64,000 nucleotides of DNA from positions 6,345,001 through 6,409,000 of the forward strand of contig NC_070563.1 in assembly GCF_026914185.1 (NCBI RefSeq). Reading direction: 5' to 3'. Below are positions 1-10,255 of this stretch, piece by piece. The translations under genes and the position numbers were made by a program. Within the stretch, counting starts at the first letter, position 1. The number at the start of each line of letters is the position of its first letter. Below the pieces are notes generated by a model that was not told where the DNA came from, ran no database searches, and saw only the letters and a list, made by a program, of their open reading frames with translations. This DNA is from Puccinia triticina. Lineage: Eukaryota; Basidiomycota; Pucciniomycetes; Pucciniales; Pucciniaceae.

Positions 1-608
1 TCGGGAGGCTCCGTGTGATCGACTACCGATACGAAAGAGGAAGTAACAACGACGGCCTTGATTCGAGGAAAGCCTTGAGCAGCCTTGAGGACGTTCAGAG
101 TCCCCTCAATCGCTGGTCCAGCTGAAAATCAGAAAAAATTGGGCAAACACATTCTTTCAATGGGATGTTCATCCAAGGCGTCGCTGAATCTATCCAGAAA
201 AAGAACAAAACTCGCACCATAATCGGAAAACTTCTTGCCGTCGAAATGAAAAGGGCTAGCAGTATGCGCGAGGGCATCAACACCGCACAAGATTGGATTG
301 AAGTCGGCCTTGCTGATGTCTTCAACGACTGCGAATTTTATTTTGCCATCTTTTGCAAATGATGAAAAACCTGGTAAATCGAGTAGGCTTTCGCCTTTCT
401 CGGCTGATCGCACCGTACCGATCACTTCCCATCCATTATCCAGGAAGGTTTTTGCAACATGAGCTCCAACAAAACCACTCTATATTAACGATAAAATAGA
501 GTCATCGCATAAGTGAAATCGTCTGTCTTGGTTTGCCGAATAGTATTTACTCACAATACCTGTGATTAGAACTTTCTGAGGTTGGGGGCTGTTCTCTTTA
601 AATGGCAT
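1..608 (-). CDS. NAD(P)-dependent reductase, extended SDR / dihydroflavonol-4-reductase-like (3' part outside window)
   Basis: Partial gene, exons 608-555, 479-218 and 121-1, continuing off the left edge. Joining them gives an unbroken frame. The start (MPFKENSPQPQKVLITG...) runs straight into the Rossmann motif GISGFVGAHVAKTF, followed by GTVRS, a VEDIS acidic turn and HTASPF, then AGPAIEGTLNVLKAA and VVVTSS, the order seen in the dihydroflavonol-reductase / cinnamoyl-CoA-reductase-like extended SDRs. Donors are GTGAGT and GTGCGA, acceptors TAG and CAG. These cytosolic enzymes reduce aldehydes or ketones with NADPH; the substrate cannot be read from sequence. The catalytic YxxxK lies outside the window. 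Start chosen because it is the only ATG giving the complete glycine motif. The class is confident, the substrate unknown. Confidence 0.85.
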
Positions 609-747
609 TGCGCTGAAATACGTGGATCTCAAAAAAGTTCTATGTGAAGTTGAAAATTCCTGCCGAAGCCCTCACCACGATGTGACTTGAGCCATCTTAT
701 ACAAATGCTCTTTCCATCACATCCAAGTACACTGCAGGGGGAATCCG

Positions 748-878
748 GACCATGCAATCTTGCTTGGGGTCGAACGTCTAAGGACCAAAGACCATGCAAT
801 CTTGCTTGGGGTCGAACGTCTAAGGACCAAAGACCATGCAATCTTGCTTGGGGCCGAACGTCGGTCTAGGACCAAAAC
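748..878. repeat. 42-bp tandem repeat, three copies
   Basis: A 42-bp unit beginning GACCATGCAATCTTGCTTGG repeats at 748, 790 and 832. The third copy carries a short insertion and substitutions. Because 42 is a multiple of three, several frames stay open across it; I see no gene here. The repeat lies upstream of the reductase gene's start and could sit in its 5' region. Confidence 0.85.
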
Positions 879-1089
879 CCCTACACACCGGGACAGGTTC
901 CTGCAGATCCAGCCCGTCAAATGTCGGTTGGGGCTATAATGATAAAATTGAGGTCAAAATGACCCCAGGCTAACCGCTATGCGACCCAGCCCGGCAAATA
1001 CCTGACTCCAAGGCGTCAAATGACCGGCTCGGTCAAAATGGCGGCTGAACATGAGACCCCATGGCCGCCTCTTGTACCACTCATTGAGA

Positions 1090-1215
1090 TCCCACCAATG
1101 CCGGGACCCACTGGTCATTAAGAGGAGTCCCTTGATTGACCCTCCTCTTGATGGTCAGATGAACCGGTCACATCGATGAGCATATTATGTACTCCTCTCA
1201 ATGACCGAACCAATC
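1090..1215. repeat. Dispersed CCGGTCAT palindromic repeat, degenerate copies
   Basis: Short units resembling TCAATGACCGG and its inverse CCGGTCATTGAGAGG alternate here (CTGGTCATTAAGAGGAG, CCTCTTGATGGTCAG, CTCTCAATGACCG). The same unit forms longer arrays near 41.6, 51.1 and 62.0 kb. No coding potential. Family unknown to me. Confidence 0.6.
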
Positions 1216-2188
1216 CAGTCTTGTAGTTTCACTGGCAAAGAATTGGTCTTTGTTCCTCCTTGCTTTTTTACACCACTCCTGCCACTGGCAGTATTTGATC
1301 TATTCTTCCCTATGTATTTTTTTGTTGTCATGAGAAAATAACATTTATTCATGTTTGGTTCTCCTAGTCTTGAAAGTGCAAGGTTCATCAAGCCTTTCCC
1401 AAAAATAATTTCACTACTAAACACAGTAGGAGACAATTTATATACTTCAGTGGGAATTTTGTTGACTGGATTGCACTTTAATTTAAGTCTTGATGTCCCA
1501 AGGAGTTTTTCTTTCCAAGTTCTCTTGAGAGAATGGATGAATTTTTTGCTCTACATTGACATATATGGAAGGAATTTGGACTCAATCAAGCCAGGGTGAG
1601 AAGATATAATTTCTGAGAAGAATTAGCAGCAATTCTAAAGAATTGGAAGCTTGAAAGCAGGGTCTACAAAGCCAAGGCCTCTATCAAGAATGGTTTGGAT
1701 TTCCTCTTCTGATACATCATACAATCTCAAGGGTGTCTTTTAGATGAGTCAAAACTCCCACAATGGGCAAGGGAAAGCATGTCATATTATTACTTTGGTG
1801 TTACCAGGCGTGTTGCAGAATTTTCATTATATTGAACTTCAACCTAGCTAGTGTATTTTGGCATCCAAGGATATCATGAGTGAGTAATCAAACACTAAAT
1901 TGGTTGGATGAATCATTGGCATGTGATAATTTATAGTGTTATCATAATCACTATGTATCTCCAAGTGTGGCATGAAGATTTTCTGTTAGTATCACCAAGT
2001 CCTATACCTGAGGTCCTTCACTGTTATAATCAATTCTGCTCTGATGCAGCCTGCCAACCAAAGACAACTGAGTTTGAACCTGGTAACATGACAAGCAATG
2101 TAAACACATAGAAGACTTGATCCCAGGATACATGTCAATAACACCAACTTTGGTGACCGTAAAGTGAATTGAGCACCCTAAAAAGCAA
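1216..2188. other. Non-coding stretch, nothing recognised
   Basis: AT-rich DNA with only short ORFs (longest about 80 codons on either strand), no recognisable protein motif, no clear exon chain and no terminal repeats that I could pair. Probably decayed transposon or intergenic sequence. Confidence 0.4.
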
Positions 2189-2262
2189 CAGCGCACTTAT
2201 CTCAGTTGGTAAAAAGCATCAATCATGAAGTTTGAGGACACAGGTTCAAATCCCATAGGGCA
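2189..2262 (+). repeat. tRNA-derived sequence (SINE head or tRNA pseudogene)
   Basis: The stretch holds an A-box-like TATCTCAGTTGGTAAAAAGC and a B-box-like GGTTCAAATCCC at tRNA spacing, followed by a T-arm-like pairing. The acceptor and anticodon stems pair poorly and no clean anticodon loop with U33 can be drawn. It therefore looks like a pol III promoter-bearing tRNA relic or SINE head rather than a working tRNA gene. Confidence 0.5.
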
Positions 2263-2308
2263 CAACTTGAATTTTGGTTTCTGACATTCACAGTGGATAC
2301 ATACAACA

Positions 2309-2502
2309 CTGAAACAAGTACGATACATGGAGCGTATCTGGTAAACGTGTTTCATTGAAGATGGAGACCTACATGTCCTGTTTTTTTGTTTTCAGCCATC
2401 CTATAAATAATCAGGACTAAAAACAAAAAATAGGACTTGTAGGTCTGTATCTTGAATGAAAAAGGTTTACCAGATACACTCCATGTATTGTACTTGTTTC
2501 AG
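2309..2502. mobile_element. Foldback MITE, about 195 bp
   Basis: Begins CTGAAACAAGTACGATACA and ends with the near-exact reverse complement (TGTATTGTACTTGTTTCAG). The arms extend inward about 40 bp (GGAGCGTATCTGGTAAACG against GTTTACCAGATACACTCC), with a second internal pairing around a TAGGACTTGTAGG segment. No ORF. The target duplication is not clear. Confidence 0.6.
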
Positions 2503-2518
2503 CATTGATACATACTTA

Positions 2519-3088
2519 GGCTTTGTTTGGAGCCAATATAAATATAGGTGATATAATCATTGGTTAATTCAATGAAAACTACAAACTTCAACATAAAGCC
2601 TCCAAATATTTTTTCTAGGCAACCTACAATACTGGTCTCTTCAATTATGAAGTCAGATTCAACTGATTCAGCCATATTCAGTACTGTAGTACCATTATAT
2701 TTATGGTGTTCAAAGTTGGTTTGCATAATTTTATGCATGCATAAATCATAAAATCATAAAAATATTTTGGTGAGGAAATTTTGTATTACATAATCAGACT
2801 GTCACATCCCCTGCAAAAAAGATTTTATGATTTTATGATTTGTGCATGCATAAAATTATGCAAACCAACTTTGAACACCATAATTGCTTTTGACCAAAAC
2901 AAAGCAATATAATGGTATTATGGTGCTGAAGATGGCTGAATCAGTTAAATCTGACTTCATAGTTGATGAGACCAGTACTGTAGGTTTCCTACAAAAAAAA
3001 ATTGGATTCTTTATGTTGAGTTATATATTTTTTATTGAATTTACAAATGATTATATCACCTATATTTATATTGGCTCCAAAAGGGGCC
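2519..3088. mobile_element. PIF/Harbinger (Tourist)-like MITE with TTA target duplication
   Basis: Left end GGCTTTGTTTGGAGCC, right end GGCTCCAAAAGGGGCC. Both are flanked by TTA (2516-2518 and 3089-3091), and the arms continue as CAATATAAATATAGGTGATA. A three-base TWA duplication and a GGSCY-GTTTGG terminus are the known hallmarks of Tourist/Harbinger MITEs. A second inverted repeat (TTCAAAGTTGGTTTGCATAA / TTATGCAAACCAACTTTGAA, about 2707-2877) sits inside, so a smaller foldback seems nested in the middle. No transposase ORF. Confidence 0.8.
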
Positions 3089-3577
3089 TTAAATTCATTA
3101 CTTACTGCATACACCCCATGTGTGCAGTGTTACAGTACCATTTCTAAACTAGGGGGATTTAAAGTTGGCCATGCATTACTTGCATGCACTTTTGCAAGTT
3201 GGTGTTCAAGGATTTCATTGAACACCAAATTCCAAAAAAACATTTAAGCAGGCTTAGGGGGTGTAGTACAGTGTGGCTTGCATGCACTTTTGCAACTTGG
3301 TGTAATGGACTTGAACACCAACTTGCAAAAGTGCATGCAAGTTGCATCTAGGGATGCCAATTGGGCGGGCTTGGGCCGCCCGTGGGCCCGCCCAAGTCAT
3401 GCCAACTTTTTATTGGGCAGGCCAGGCCTGGCCATTTTCTGCCAAATGGTTGCCCACCTCAAACCCGTTTGGCTCCCAGGCGGGCCACGGGCCGCCCACA
3501 GGCTGCCCATGGGCCCCAGCCAAAAATTTGAAAAAGTGAAAATATTTATTTTTTTCTTCAGGGTAGTCTGTAGATTA

Positions 3578-3799
3578 GGGGGTTTCAAAGTTGGCCAGAT
3601 GCGACTTGCATGCACTTTTGCAAGTTGGTGTTCAACTTCATTCTTGAACACCGAGTTGCAAAAGTGCATGCAAGCCACACTGTAATACACTCCCTAAGCC
3701 TGCTTGAAGGTTTTTTTGAAATTTGGTGTTCAATAAAAGCCTTGAACACCAACTTGCAAAAGTGCATGCAAGTCATGCATGGCCAACTTTGAATCTCCC
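3578..3799. mobile_element. TA-flanked foldback MITE, 222 bp, inside the hAT element
   Basis: Starts GGGGGTTTCAAAGTTGGCCA and ends TGGCCAACTTTGAATCTCCC, flanked by TA (3576-3577, 3800-3801). The arms contain TTGCATGCACTTTTGCAAGT and its complement. It belongs to the same family as the element that the surrounding hAT jumped into, so family members lie both outside and inside the hAT. Confidence 0.8.
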
Positions 3800-3803
3800 T
3801 ATT

Positions 3804-3896
3804 ATAAACAAAAGAAAAAAATATACTTAATAGCCTCATAGGCATAAACAAAAGAAAAAATATACTTAATAGCCTCATAGGCATAAACAAAAGAAG
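3804..3896. repeat. 39-40-bp tandem repeat, about 2.3 copies
   Basis: The unit starts ATAAACAAAAGAAAAAA and contains TACTTAATAGCCTCATAGGC; copies start at 3804, 3844 and 3882. It lies just downstream (on the minus strand) of the hATC coding remnant and has removed or replaced the original stop region. Confidence 0.8.
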
Positions 3897-4304
3897 TAAA
3901 TTAGTTAATAATTCCTTGCCAGCTTGCTCGCGTGCCTTGAACCAATCTTGAGTGCAGATTAACACCTCAACAGAATCCTTGCTTAAGCGCATCCAATAAT
4001 CATCCAGGACCCGTCCACCTGTAGAGAACGCGGACTTGGATGCCACTGAGGTCATTGGAAAGTCCTTGTTGATGTAGTGGCCAGTCACAACCATGTATCT
4101 GGTAAGATCAGCAGCGGTCCATAAGTCAGTTGTGAGGGCTATTTGTTGGGCTTGCTGTTCAATCTCGCGGAGAAGCACCGCCTTTTGCTTGTGGAAGATC
4201 TTGATGCAATCCTTTTGAATTGACATTTGTCCTGGAACTACAAACTGGGGCTGAGCCTACTTCATGAACTTGAGGAATCCTTTGTGTTCCACCATGGCAA
4301 ACGG

Positions 4305-5294
4305 TGACAGCTCTGTTTATGAAGCTTAGGGCAAAAACCCGTCAAAATAAGGGTTTTTAGCCCTAGCACTATAACTGTGCTGATGTAAACACTGGTAATT
4401 TAAATTACCAAGCTTGTTACGTGGCAAATATGGCCACTACAAGGGTTTTAACACTCTGTAACAGAGGAGGAATTAATTATGTAATTAATAATATGTAATT
4501 ATTAATTACAGGGAATTAATTTGGCGTAAAAGTAGGTGGTAAGCGCTTAAACTGATTGGCTGCTTGACAGAGGCGGTGGTCTTACTGCAACTACTTATAA
4601 GGATAAAGCTTTTAAATATACTAATAAGGGATTTTTGATGATTTAAAGGGTTTAATCCAGTGTATTTTACGTGCTGGGGAAGGTTTATAAGGAAAAGTGG
4701 CTACAAATGTAGCAGAGGAGAATATTCACGGCAAACTTATGTTTATGGGTGGTGATGGTCTGGGGGATCTTTTCCTGAGGGCCAAATAGGCCTCTATTTA
4801 TAGAGGGGACTTCAGTGGGCGTAAACACTGAGTCCTTTTCTCCCTATGGGAGTATCCAGGGCTGTAGCCGTGAAAAGGGCTTGGCTGTGGGTATTTCAAT
4901 TGTATTAAAATAGACTAATTTCCCTGACTCTGTCACATGGCATGTTTATAACCAATTGTCATGTGAAAGAGCTTCAGTAGAAGTCTACATAATACTTTCA
5001 CGGGGTATTTTTACACGAGTAATATTACTCATTATTGTACAACAGTTTATTTTCATGTACTTTAATTGTTTTACTAATTTTTTGTATGTAATACTATTTT
5101 TGGGCGCTTTCTGTGGCTAATTCTTAATTATACAATTAGTACATGAAGGAATAGGAATAAGGGGGTACTTTAAGTGGGTGACCCCCCTTAATTTATGATG
5201 AGGAATCTGATTCTGCAATAATAATTTAATAATTATTATTATTTACTGAGTTATTGCAGTCTTTTGGATACTTGATGTATCTCTAAGGCTGACA
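4305..5294. mobile_element. Solo LTR, 990 bp, 5-bp target duplication AACGG
   Basis: Begins TGACAGCTCTG and ends GCTGACA, i.e. TG...CA, and is flanked by AACGG at 4300-4304 and 5295-5299. It interrupts the transposase frame between KHKYPF and AMVEHKG. No internal retrotransposon sequence remains, which implies LTR-LTR recombination after insertion. AT-rich, no ORF. Retroelement superfamily undetermined. Confidence 0.85.
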
Positions 5295-5586
5295 AACGGA
5301 TACTTGTGTTTGATAATCATTTTGGCCATGCCCTTGCGAGTTTTTTCTTGATTTTATATCCAGACTCCATGTCAGCTAGAAGGTTGATTTGAAGAGCTGA
5401 AGTTCAAGAGGCCTTGTTGAGGTCCAATAATCCCACCTTTTTCAGTTATACACTTCTGAAAATGCCTGCAAAGATGGTTGGTTCCAGCTGATGAGGCGCC
5501 CAAGAGTCTTGTATGGCAGTAGTTGCACTGTGCCTTCTCCTTTACATTCTCTAGATCAAAAACAATCATGAATAATAAAGATTTAA

Positions 5587-7395
5587 GGCCCCGTTTGGCA
5601 CCAATATAAATATAGGTGATATAATCGCCAATTAATTTAATAAAAAAACGGACTTCCTTCGCGCACTGCGAGAAACTCTTCGCGCACTGTGGGGGTCGTT
5701 GTCTTGACGTCCCGCCCCCAGTGCGCGCTTTCGCCACGGCTCTTTGCGCACTGTGCATTCCCCCCCAAAAAAGGCTTGCATTTCTTGAGATATTTTTTGA
5801 TGAATCAATAGAATGACTTTTTATGATCCCCCTAAAAAAATAATCAAGTCATTTAGGGGTCTCCTTGAGCCTAGAGAAAATTGACATGAAAAAATCATAT
5901 TTTAACGCGGCAGGGACCTGTAATACCGCTTCCTGTGCCCCAGTAGCCCAAAAATTTCACAGTATCATGGTACATGTGCAAATTCATGACCTGATAATTT
6001 TCAGAATTTTCACCAGCTTTCCTTTAGCCCAAATAGGTATTGCGTTTATTATTTTGCATATATGTATAACTTTTTTGTTACACACAACAAAGTTACAAAA
6101 TTTTGAGAGCACAGAGAAATATGCTTCAAATTAATTCCCTGAAATTCCTAGCAATATTGTGTCATTATCAAATGAGATATAAGGGGTGCGCAGCAGGCTT
6201 AGTAGGAAAATTACTGCTAACTGTATAGCTTTTTTGTTACACACCCAAACAGTCCCATAATTTCAGAAATGTTTTCATTGTGGATATTCTCCGCGCCATA
6301 AATTTCTTGGCAATAGTGTGTCATGATAACATGAGATATAAGGGGTGCGCGGCGGGCTTAGTAGGAAAATGGCGGCTACATGTATAGATTTTTTGTTACA
6401 CGCTGAAACAGTCTGAAGTTTTCAGGAATGTTTCAATTTTGCATATTGTCCGCGCCATAAAGCTCTTAGAAATAGTGTGTCATTAAAACATGAGATAAGT
6501 TAGCAGTCATTTTCCAACTAAGCCCGCCGCACTACATCTCATGTTATCATGACACACTATTGCCAAGAAATTTATGGCGCGGAGAATATCCACAATGAAA
6601 ACATTTCTGAAATTTTGGGACTGTTTGGGTGTGTAACAAAAAAGCTATACAGTTAGCAGTAATTTTCCTACTAAGCCTGCCGCGCACCCCTTATATCTCT
6701 GGGAAAAATTCTGAAAATTATCAGATCATGAATTTGCACATGTGCCATGATACTGTGAAATTTTTGGGGCTACTGAGGCACAGGAAGCCATATTACAGGT
6801 CCCTGCCGCGTTAAAATATGATTTTTTCATGTCAATTTTCTCTAGGCTCAAGGAGACCCCTAAATGACTTGATTATTTTTTAGGGGGATCATAAAAAGCC
6901 ATTCTATTGATTCATCAAAAAATATCTCAAGAAATGCAAGCCGTTTTTTTGGCGGAAAATGCAGTGCGCGAAGAGCCGTGGCAGAAGCGCGCACTGGGGG
7001 CTGGACGTCGAGACAACAACCCCTACAGTGCGCGAAGAGTTTTCCGCAGTGCGCGAAGTAAGTCTGTAAAAAAATACAAAATTCAACATAAAGCCTCCAA
7101 TTTTTTTAGGCAACCTACAGTGCTGTTCTCTTTAACTGATAACTTGGATTCAACTGATTCAGCCATCTTTGACACCAGAATACCATTATATCACTTTTGA
7201 CCAATGTGAAGCAATATAATGCTTTTATGGTGCTGAAGATTTCTGAATCAGTTGAATCCAAGTTATCAGTTGAAGAGAACAGCACTGTAGGTTGCCTACA
7301 AAAAACATTTGGAGGCTATATGTTGAATTTTGTATTTTTTATTGAATTAATTGGCGATTATATCACCTATATTTATATCAGTGCCTAACGGGGCC
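5587..7395. mobile_element. 1.8-kb PIF/Harbinger-like foldback element inside a transposase intron, TAA duplication
   Basis: Termini GGCCCCGTTTGGCACC and RC GGCCCCGTTAGGCAC, arms continuing CAATATAAATATAGGTGATA, with TAA on both sides (5584-5586, 7396-7398). The whole element folds on itself: the GCGCACTG-rich block at 5655-5755 pairs with 6960-7060, and 5775-5935 pairs with 6785-6945. Near the centre, about 6060-6500, a roughly 160-bp unit (containing TTTTTTGTTACACAC and GTGTCATNATAACATGAGAT) occurs about three times in tandem, then returns inverted at 6500-6690. No transposase ORF. Shares ends with the 2519-3088 and 24841-25600 elements. Confidence 0.85.
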
Positions 7396-8004
7396 TAAGG
7401 TGTTGACATTCTTGACGGGCTGAAGAGAGAGAAGCTTACCTATAATCTTTGAGAAGTGTTCCCAAACACTGCTAGTAAGTTTCCTTTTCTTTGATTGACT
7501 CTCTTCTTGTGATTCACTGACACTGTTGGCGGGTGCTGCAGTCTGTGGCCCTGTATTATTGGTCGTAGTAGCTTGCAATTGCAAATTGGACTGGGTAATG
7601 ACATTGATATTGCTTCGCGGTTGCCCAGTGTTATAAGCCGCCATTTCCACTTTGACCAACAACATTGGTGACTGATTTGACTGCGTGATAGTCAAACTGG
7701 TGAGAAAATAGCTGGGAATCGGGATGGTGACCGGCTCCGGTCCGGAGTTGAACTACATCCTGGCACTGGTCACAACTGCCCCCTTCCCCCCGGGGCGGGG
7801 ACTGGGAAAGCCCATCAGGCGCCCAACAGGCTTCCTGTGCCGGCCCAATTTCTCTTGCGGGTCTGCTGGGCTGGGCCAACATCCGTATTTTCTATGAAAA
7901 GGCGGCCCACGCCCGGCCCAAACCCGGCCGGGTTGCAGCGGCCTGTTGGCAAGCCCGCCCAATTGGCATCTCTAGTTGCATCTGGTCAACTTTGAAACCC
8001 CCTA

Positions 8005-9959
8005 TAACTATATTAAAATAACCATAGATCAGGAGTTAATTATTGGAGGCATGAAAGTCCAAGTCCAAGGAGAGGCTTTTACCTCCAAAATCTGATAAGA
8101 AGGCTTTACAGATCCTTATCTTGTTGCTATTGGGCACTTCCTTGAAAATGACAACTGTTTTTTCTAGAATATTCTAATCCTTCTTGTTGCTAAGGCAAAC
8201 CTTCCATTACAGTTGATAGACCATTGTGGAACATTACATTTCTTCTTGGGGCCATCATCATGCATTGTTGCACAGCCTCTGCTGTATTGTTGCACAGCCT
8301 CTGCTATATCCATAGTTACTAGAATATTCCATACTTGTATTGCTGTGCTACCTGAACTTTTTGCAGGGAAATTGTGATCCTCCAGGGGGCAAAAATCCCT
8401 CACTTTTGTCTATAAAAGGAGGCTCTCCTCCACTGTGTTTCTGTCCTACAGCCCAGGCATGCTAGGGCAGCTGAAGTATATGGCCAACCAAGTATTTAGC
8501 CAACAAAGATTGTAAACAAACCAGCACATATTTACTAGCAATACATATATACCAGTTACACCTTATAAATAAACAGCAGTTCATCTGAAGAGTCCCAAAT
8601 AAATCCTGCCAGGCTATTAACAAATACACAGTAAACTTCTTCTTCTTCCAAGCTTAGCTTGGGGGTGTTGTCAGTCTGATTTTCAGAGAGGCAGGGTTTT
8701 ACCCATCCACACTTCTCTAAATTCAGCCAAAAGCGGTGCAACCCACTTTTGGAGTCTCACAACAACTTTTGTTATTGGCTAAGGCTGGCATGTAATGCTT
8801 GTAGGTCTATCTTCAATACCAATTGTGATTTCTTGCTTGGACTATATTTGCAGTTTGTGCAGTTTCCTCATTGCAAGAAATGACCAACCTTCTAGAGTAT
8901 TGTAATACACAATCAGGGAGTGACCAAATGGAAAGGAGATCAATTGTAGGCTGTCACCATCAAATATCAGGCTGAGATGATGATTTTGATGATTCTTTTG
9001 GGTCCTACCAGAACATATTGCAGGTCAAAAATGCTCTGGTATTGAAATTGGGTTTTTAATCTATCAATAAAGTGTACAGTTTAATGGTTCTGGGGAACTT
9101 CTGCCTGGGAAAAAATTGAATAACTCAAAATTCTATGTTTTTGATATGCCAGGCACAAGTTACAGCCAATTGTAATTCAAATTGCATATTCCCTAATATC
9201 TAGTACCTTGTAGAGTAAAAAGAAAACTTGAGAATGAACCAGTTTCACTGCTTCATTTTCTTCTGCCAAATTCAAAAATTGCTCAGATCTATGGGCCTCA
9301 GATCAGTCAAATTTTGGGCAATGAATGAGATGAAGTTGTGATAGGAGTAGGCAGAGAAATTTCATACTTGACCTATTCTGTGTTACATATCTGGATGTGG
9401 CAACCATATTTCAGGGACAAACCAAAGGAAGGAAGCTGCTATTCAGGGATCAATTTATCAGATGTTAGTTGTAAGAGTTTCCAATTCCAGGCTGTCCAAG
9501 TGAATTGTTACTGTGAGATTGAAACAAAAGAAGTTTGGATGAATTCTTGATTATGGGTGTGGAATCTGAATTCAGAGACCTTGAGCAAGACCTTGAGCAA
9601 TAGAACTATTACACCTGGAAGAATAAATAAATAACTTGGTATGAAGATTGAGTTTTTCTCACTTTGATGCCTGGTTAAGTTGACAGTAAAGAAATATGTA
9701 CACCAAACAGTTCTCTGAATGAGAATTATTCATTTTTAGGAGAGCAGATGGGAAAATGACTGTACCAGTCAGTTTGGTGAGCCTAATTTTTGACCTTGTC
9801 ACACTTTAAGGGTTGGCAACCATTGGGGTAACTGCAACTGCAACCCAGCCACCCTCACTCAACACACCTAACTCACTTCAGAGGGCCATAGTTCAGCCTG
9901 GGCTTCCTCTGTTTGAGAGGCTTAGTTGGTGAACCATATCTTGAGGTGAAGTGTTTCCT
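8005..9959. other. Non-coding AT-rich stretch, possible decayed LTR
   Basis: No ORF above 80 codons with recognisable content. Around 8245-8310 a GCACAGCCTCTGCTGTATTGTT unit repeats twice. At 8400-8450 TCTATAAAAGGAGGCTCTCC resembles an LTR promoter with start region. I could not pair TG...CA ends or a duplication, so a solo LTR is only a suggestion. Confidence 0.35.
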
Positions 9960-10255
9960 GGAATCAACGCTGCAACCAATCCAATACAATACAGGTATTG
10001 GTATTGGGCTGTATTGTATCACAATACATCCAGATAATTGGTGTTGGTATTGTATGGGAAAAAATGATTTTAGCGCGCTACAAAAAGCGGTCACGTAGCG
10101 CAGAACCGCTGCGCTTCAGCGGTAGCGCAGCGGTTTCAAAAAGATGAATGAAAATGGTTTAAATCATGTCAAAAGAGGTTTAACATTACATTAAATTCCG
10201 CTATCCGCTAAATTAGTGGATAGCGCAGCGGATTTCCGCTTCCACTGCGCTATTG

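Larger units (their letters stand above)
3897..7695 (-). pseudogene. hAT transposase remnant (BED zinc finger plus C-terminal dimerisation domain)
   Basis: Read on the minus strand. The N-terminal segment (7695 to about 7452) ends KKRKLTSSVWEHFSKI. A GTAAGC donor follows, then a foldback-carrying intron, then an acceptor near 5546 giving ENVKEKAQCNYC...LCRHFQKC. Together these make a complete BED finger (W, then CxxC, then H/C ligands). Downstream, KMIIKHKYPF is cut by a solo LTR, resuming at AMVEHKGFL with an in-frame TAG shortly after. Then comes IALTTDLW...VVTGHYINKDFPMTS joined directly to SKSAFSTGGRVLDDY, the start of the hATC domain, so several hundred codons of the catalytic core are missing. 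Clearly inactive. Confidence 0.85.
3349..7974 (-). mobile_element. hAT transposon carrying several nested insertions, 8-bp target duplication GTTGCATC
   Basis: Ends TAGGGATGCC and GGCATCTCTA form terminal inverted repeats that continue as AATTGGGCGGGC. GTTGCATC is duplicated exactly at 3341-3348 and 7975-7982. An 8-bp duplication plus a BED-finger/hATC transposase (minus strand) identifies the hAT superfamily. The element has since received a solo LTR (4305-5294), a PIF/Harbinger-like foldback (5587-7395) and a TA-MITE (3578-3799). Without these it would be about 1.6 kb, too short for a full transposase, matching the internal deletion seen in the coding remnant. A second element with the same termini lies at 28582-30130. 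Confidence 0.9.
3152..8002. mobile_element. Outer TA-flanked foldback MITE split by a hAT insertion
   Basis: Left arm 3152-3348 starts GGGGGATTTAAAGTTGGCCA; right remnant 7983-8002 ends TGGTCAACTTTGAAACCCCC. TA stands on each side (3150-3151, 8003-8004). Removing 3349-7982 rebuilds a roughly 217-bp foldback of the same kind as the intact copy at 3578-3799. The TA duplication suggests a Tc1/mariner-type host enzyme; that is inference. Confidence 0.8.

Noticed and set aside
748..5000. Repeats as a possible CRISPR array
   Set aside because: Units are tandem without unique spacers, and the genome is eukaryotic.
8150..8540. Candidate solo LTR with TATA-like TCTATAAAAGG
   Set aside because: No TG...CA ends with matching duplication could be paired; left as a note only.
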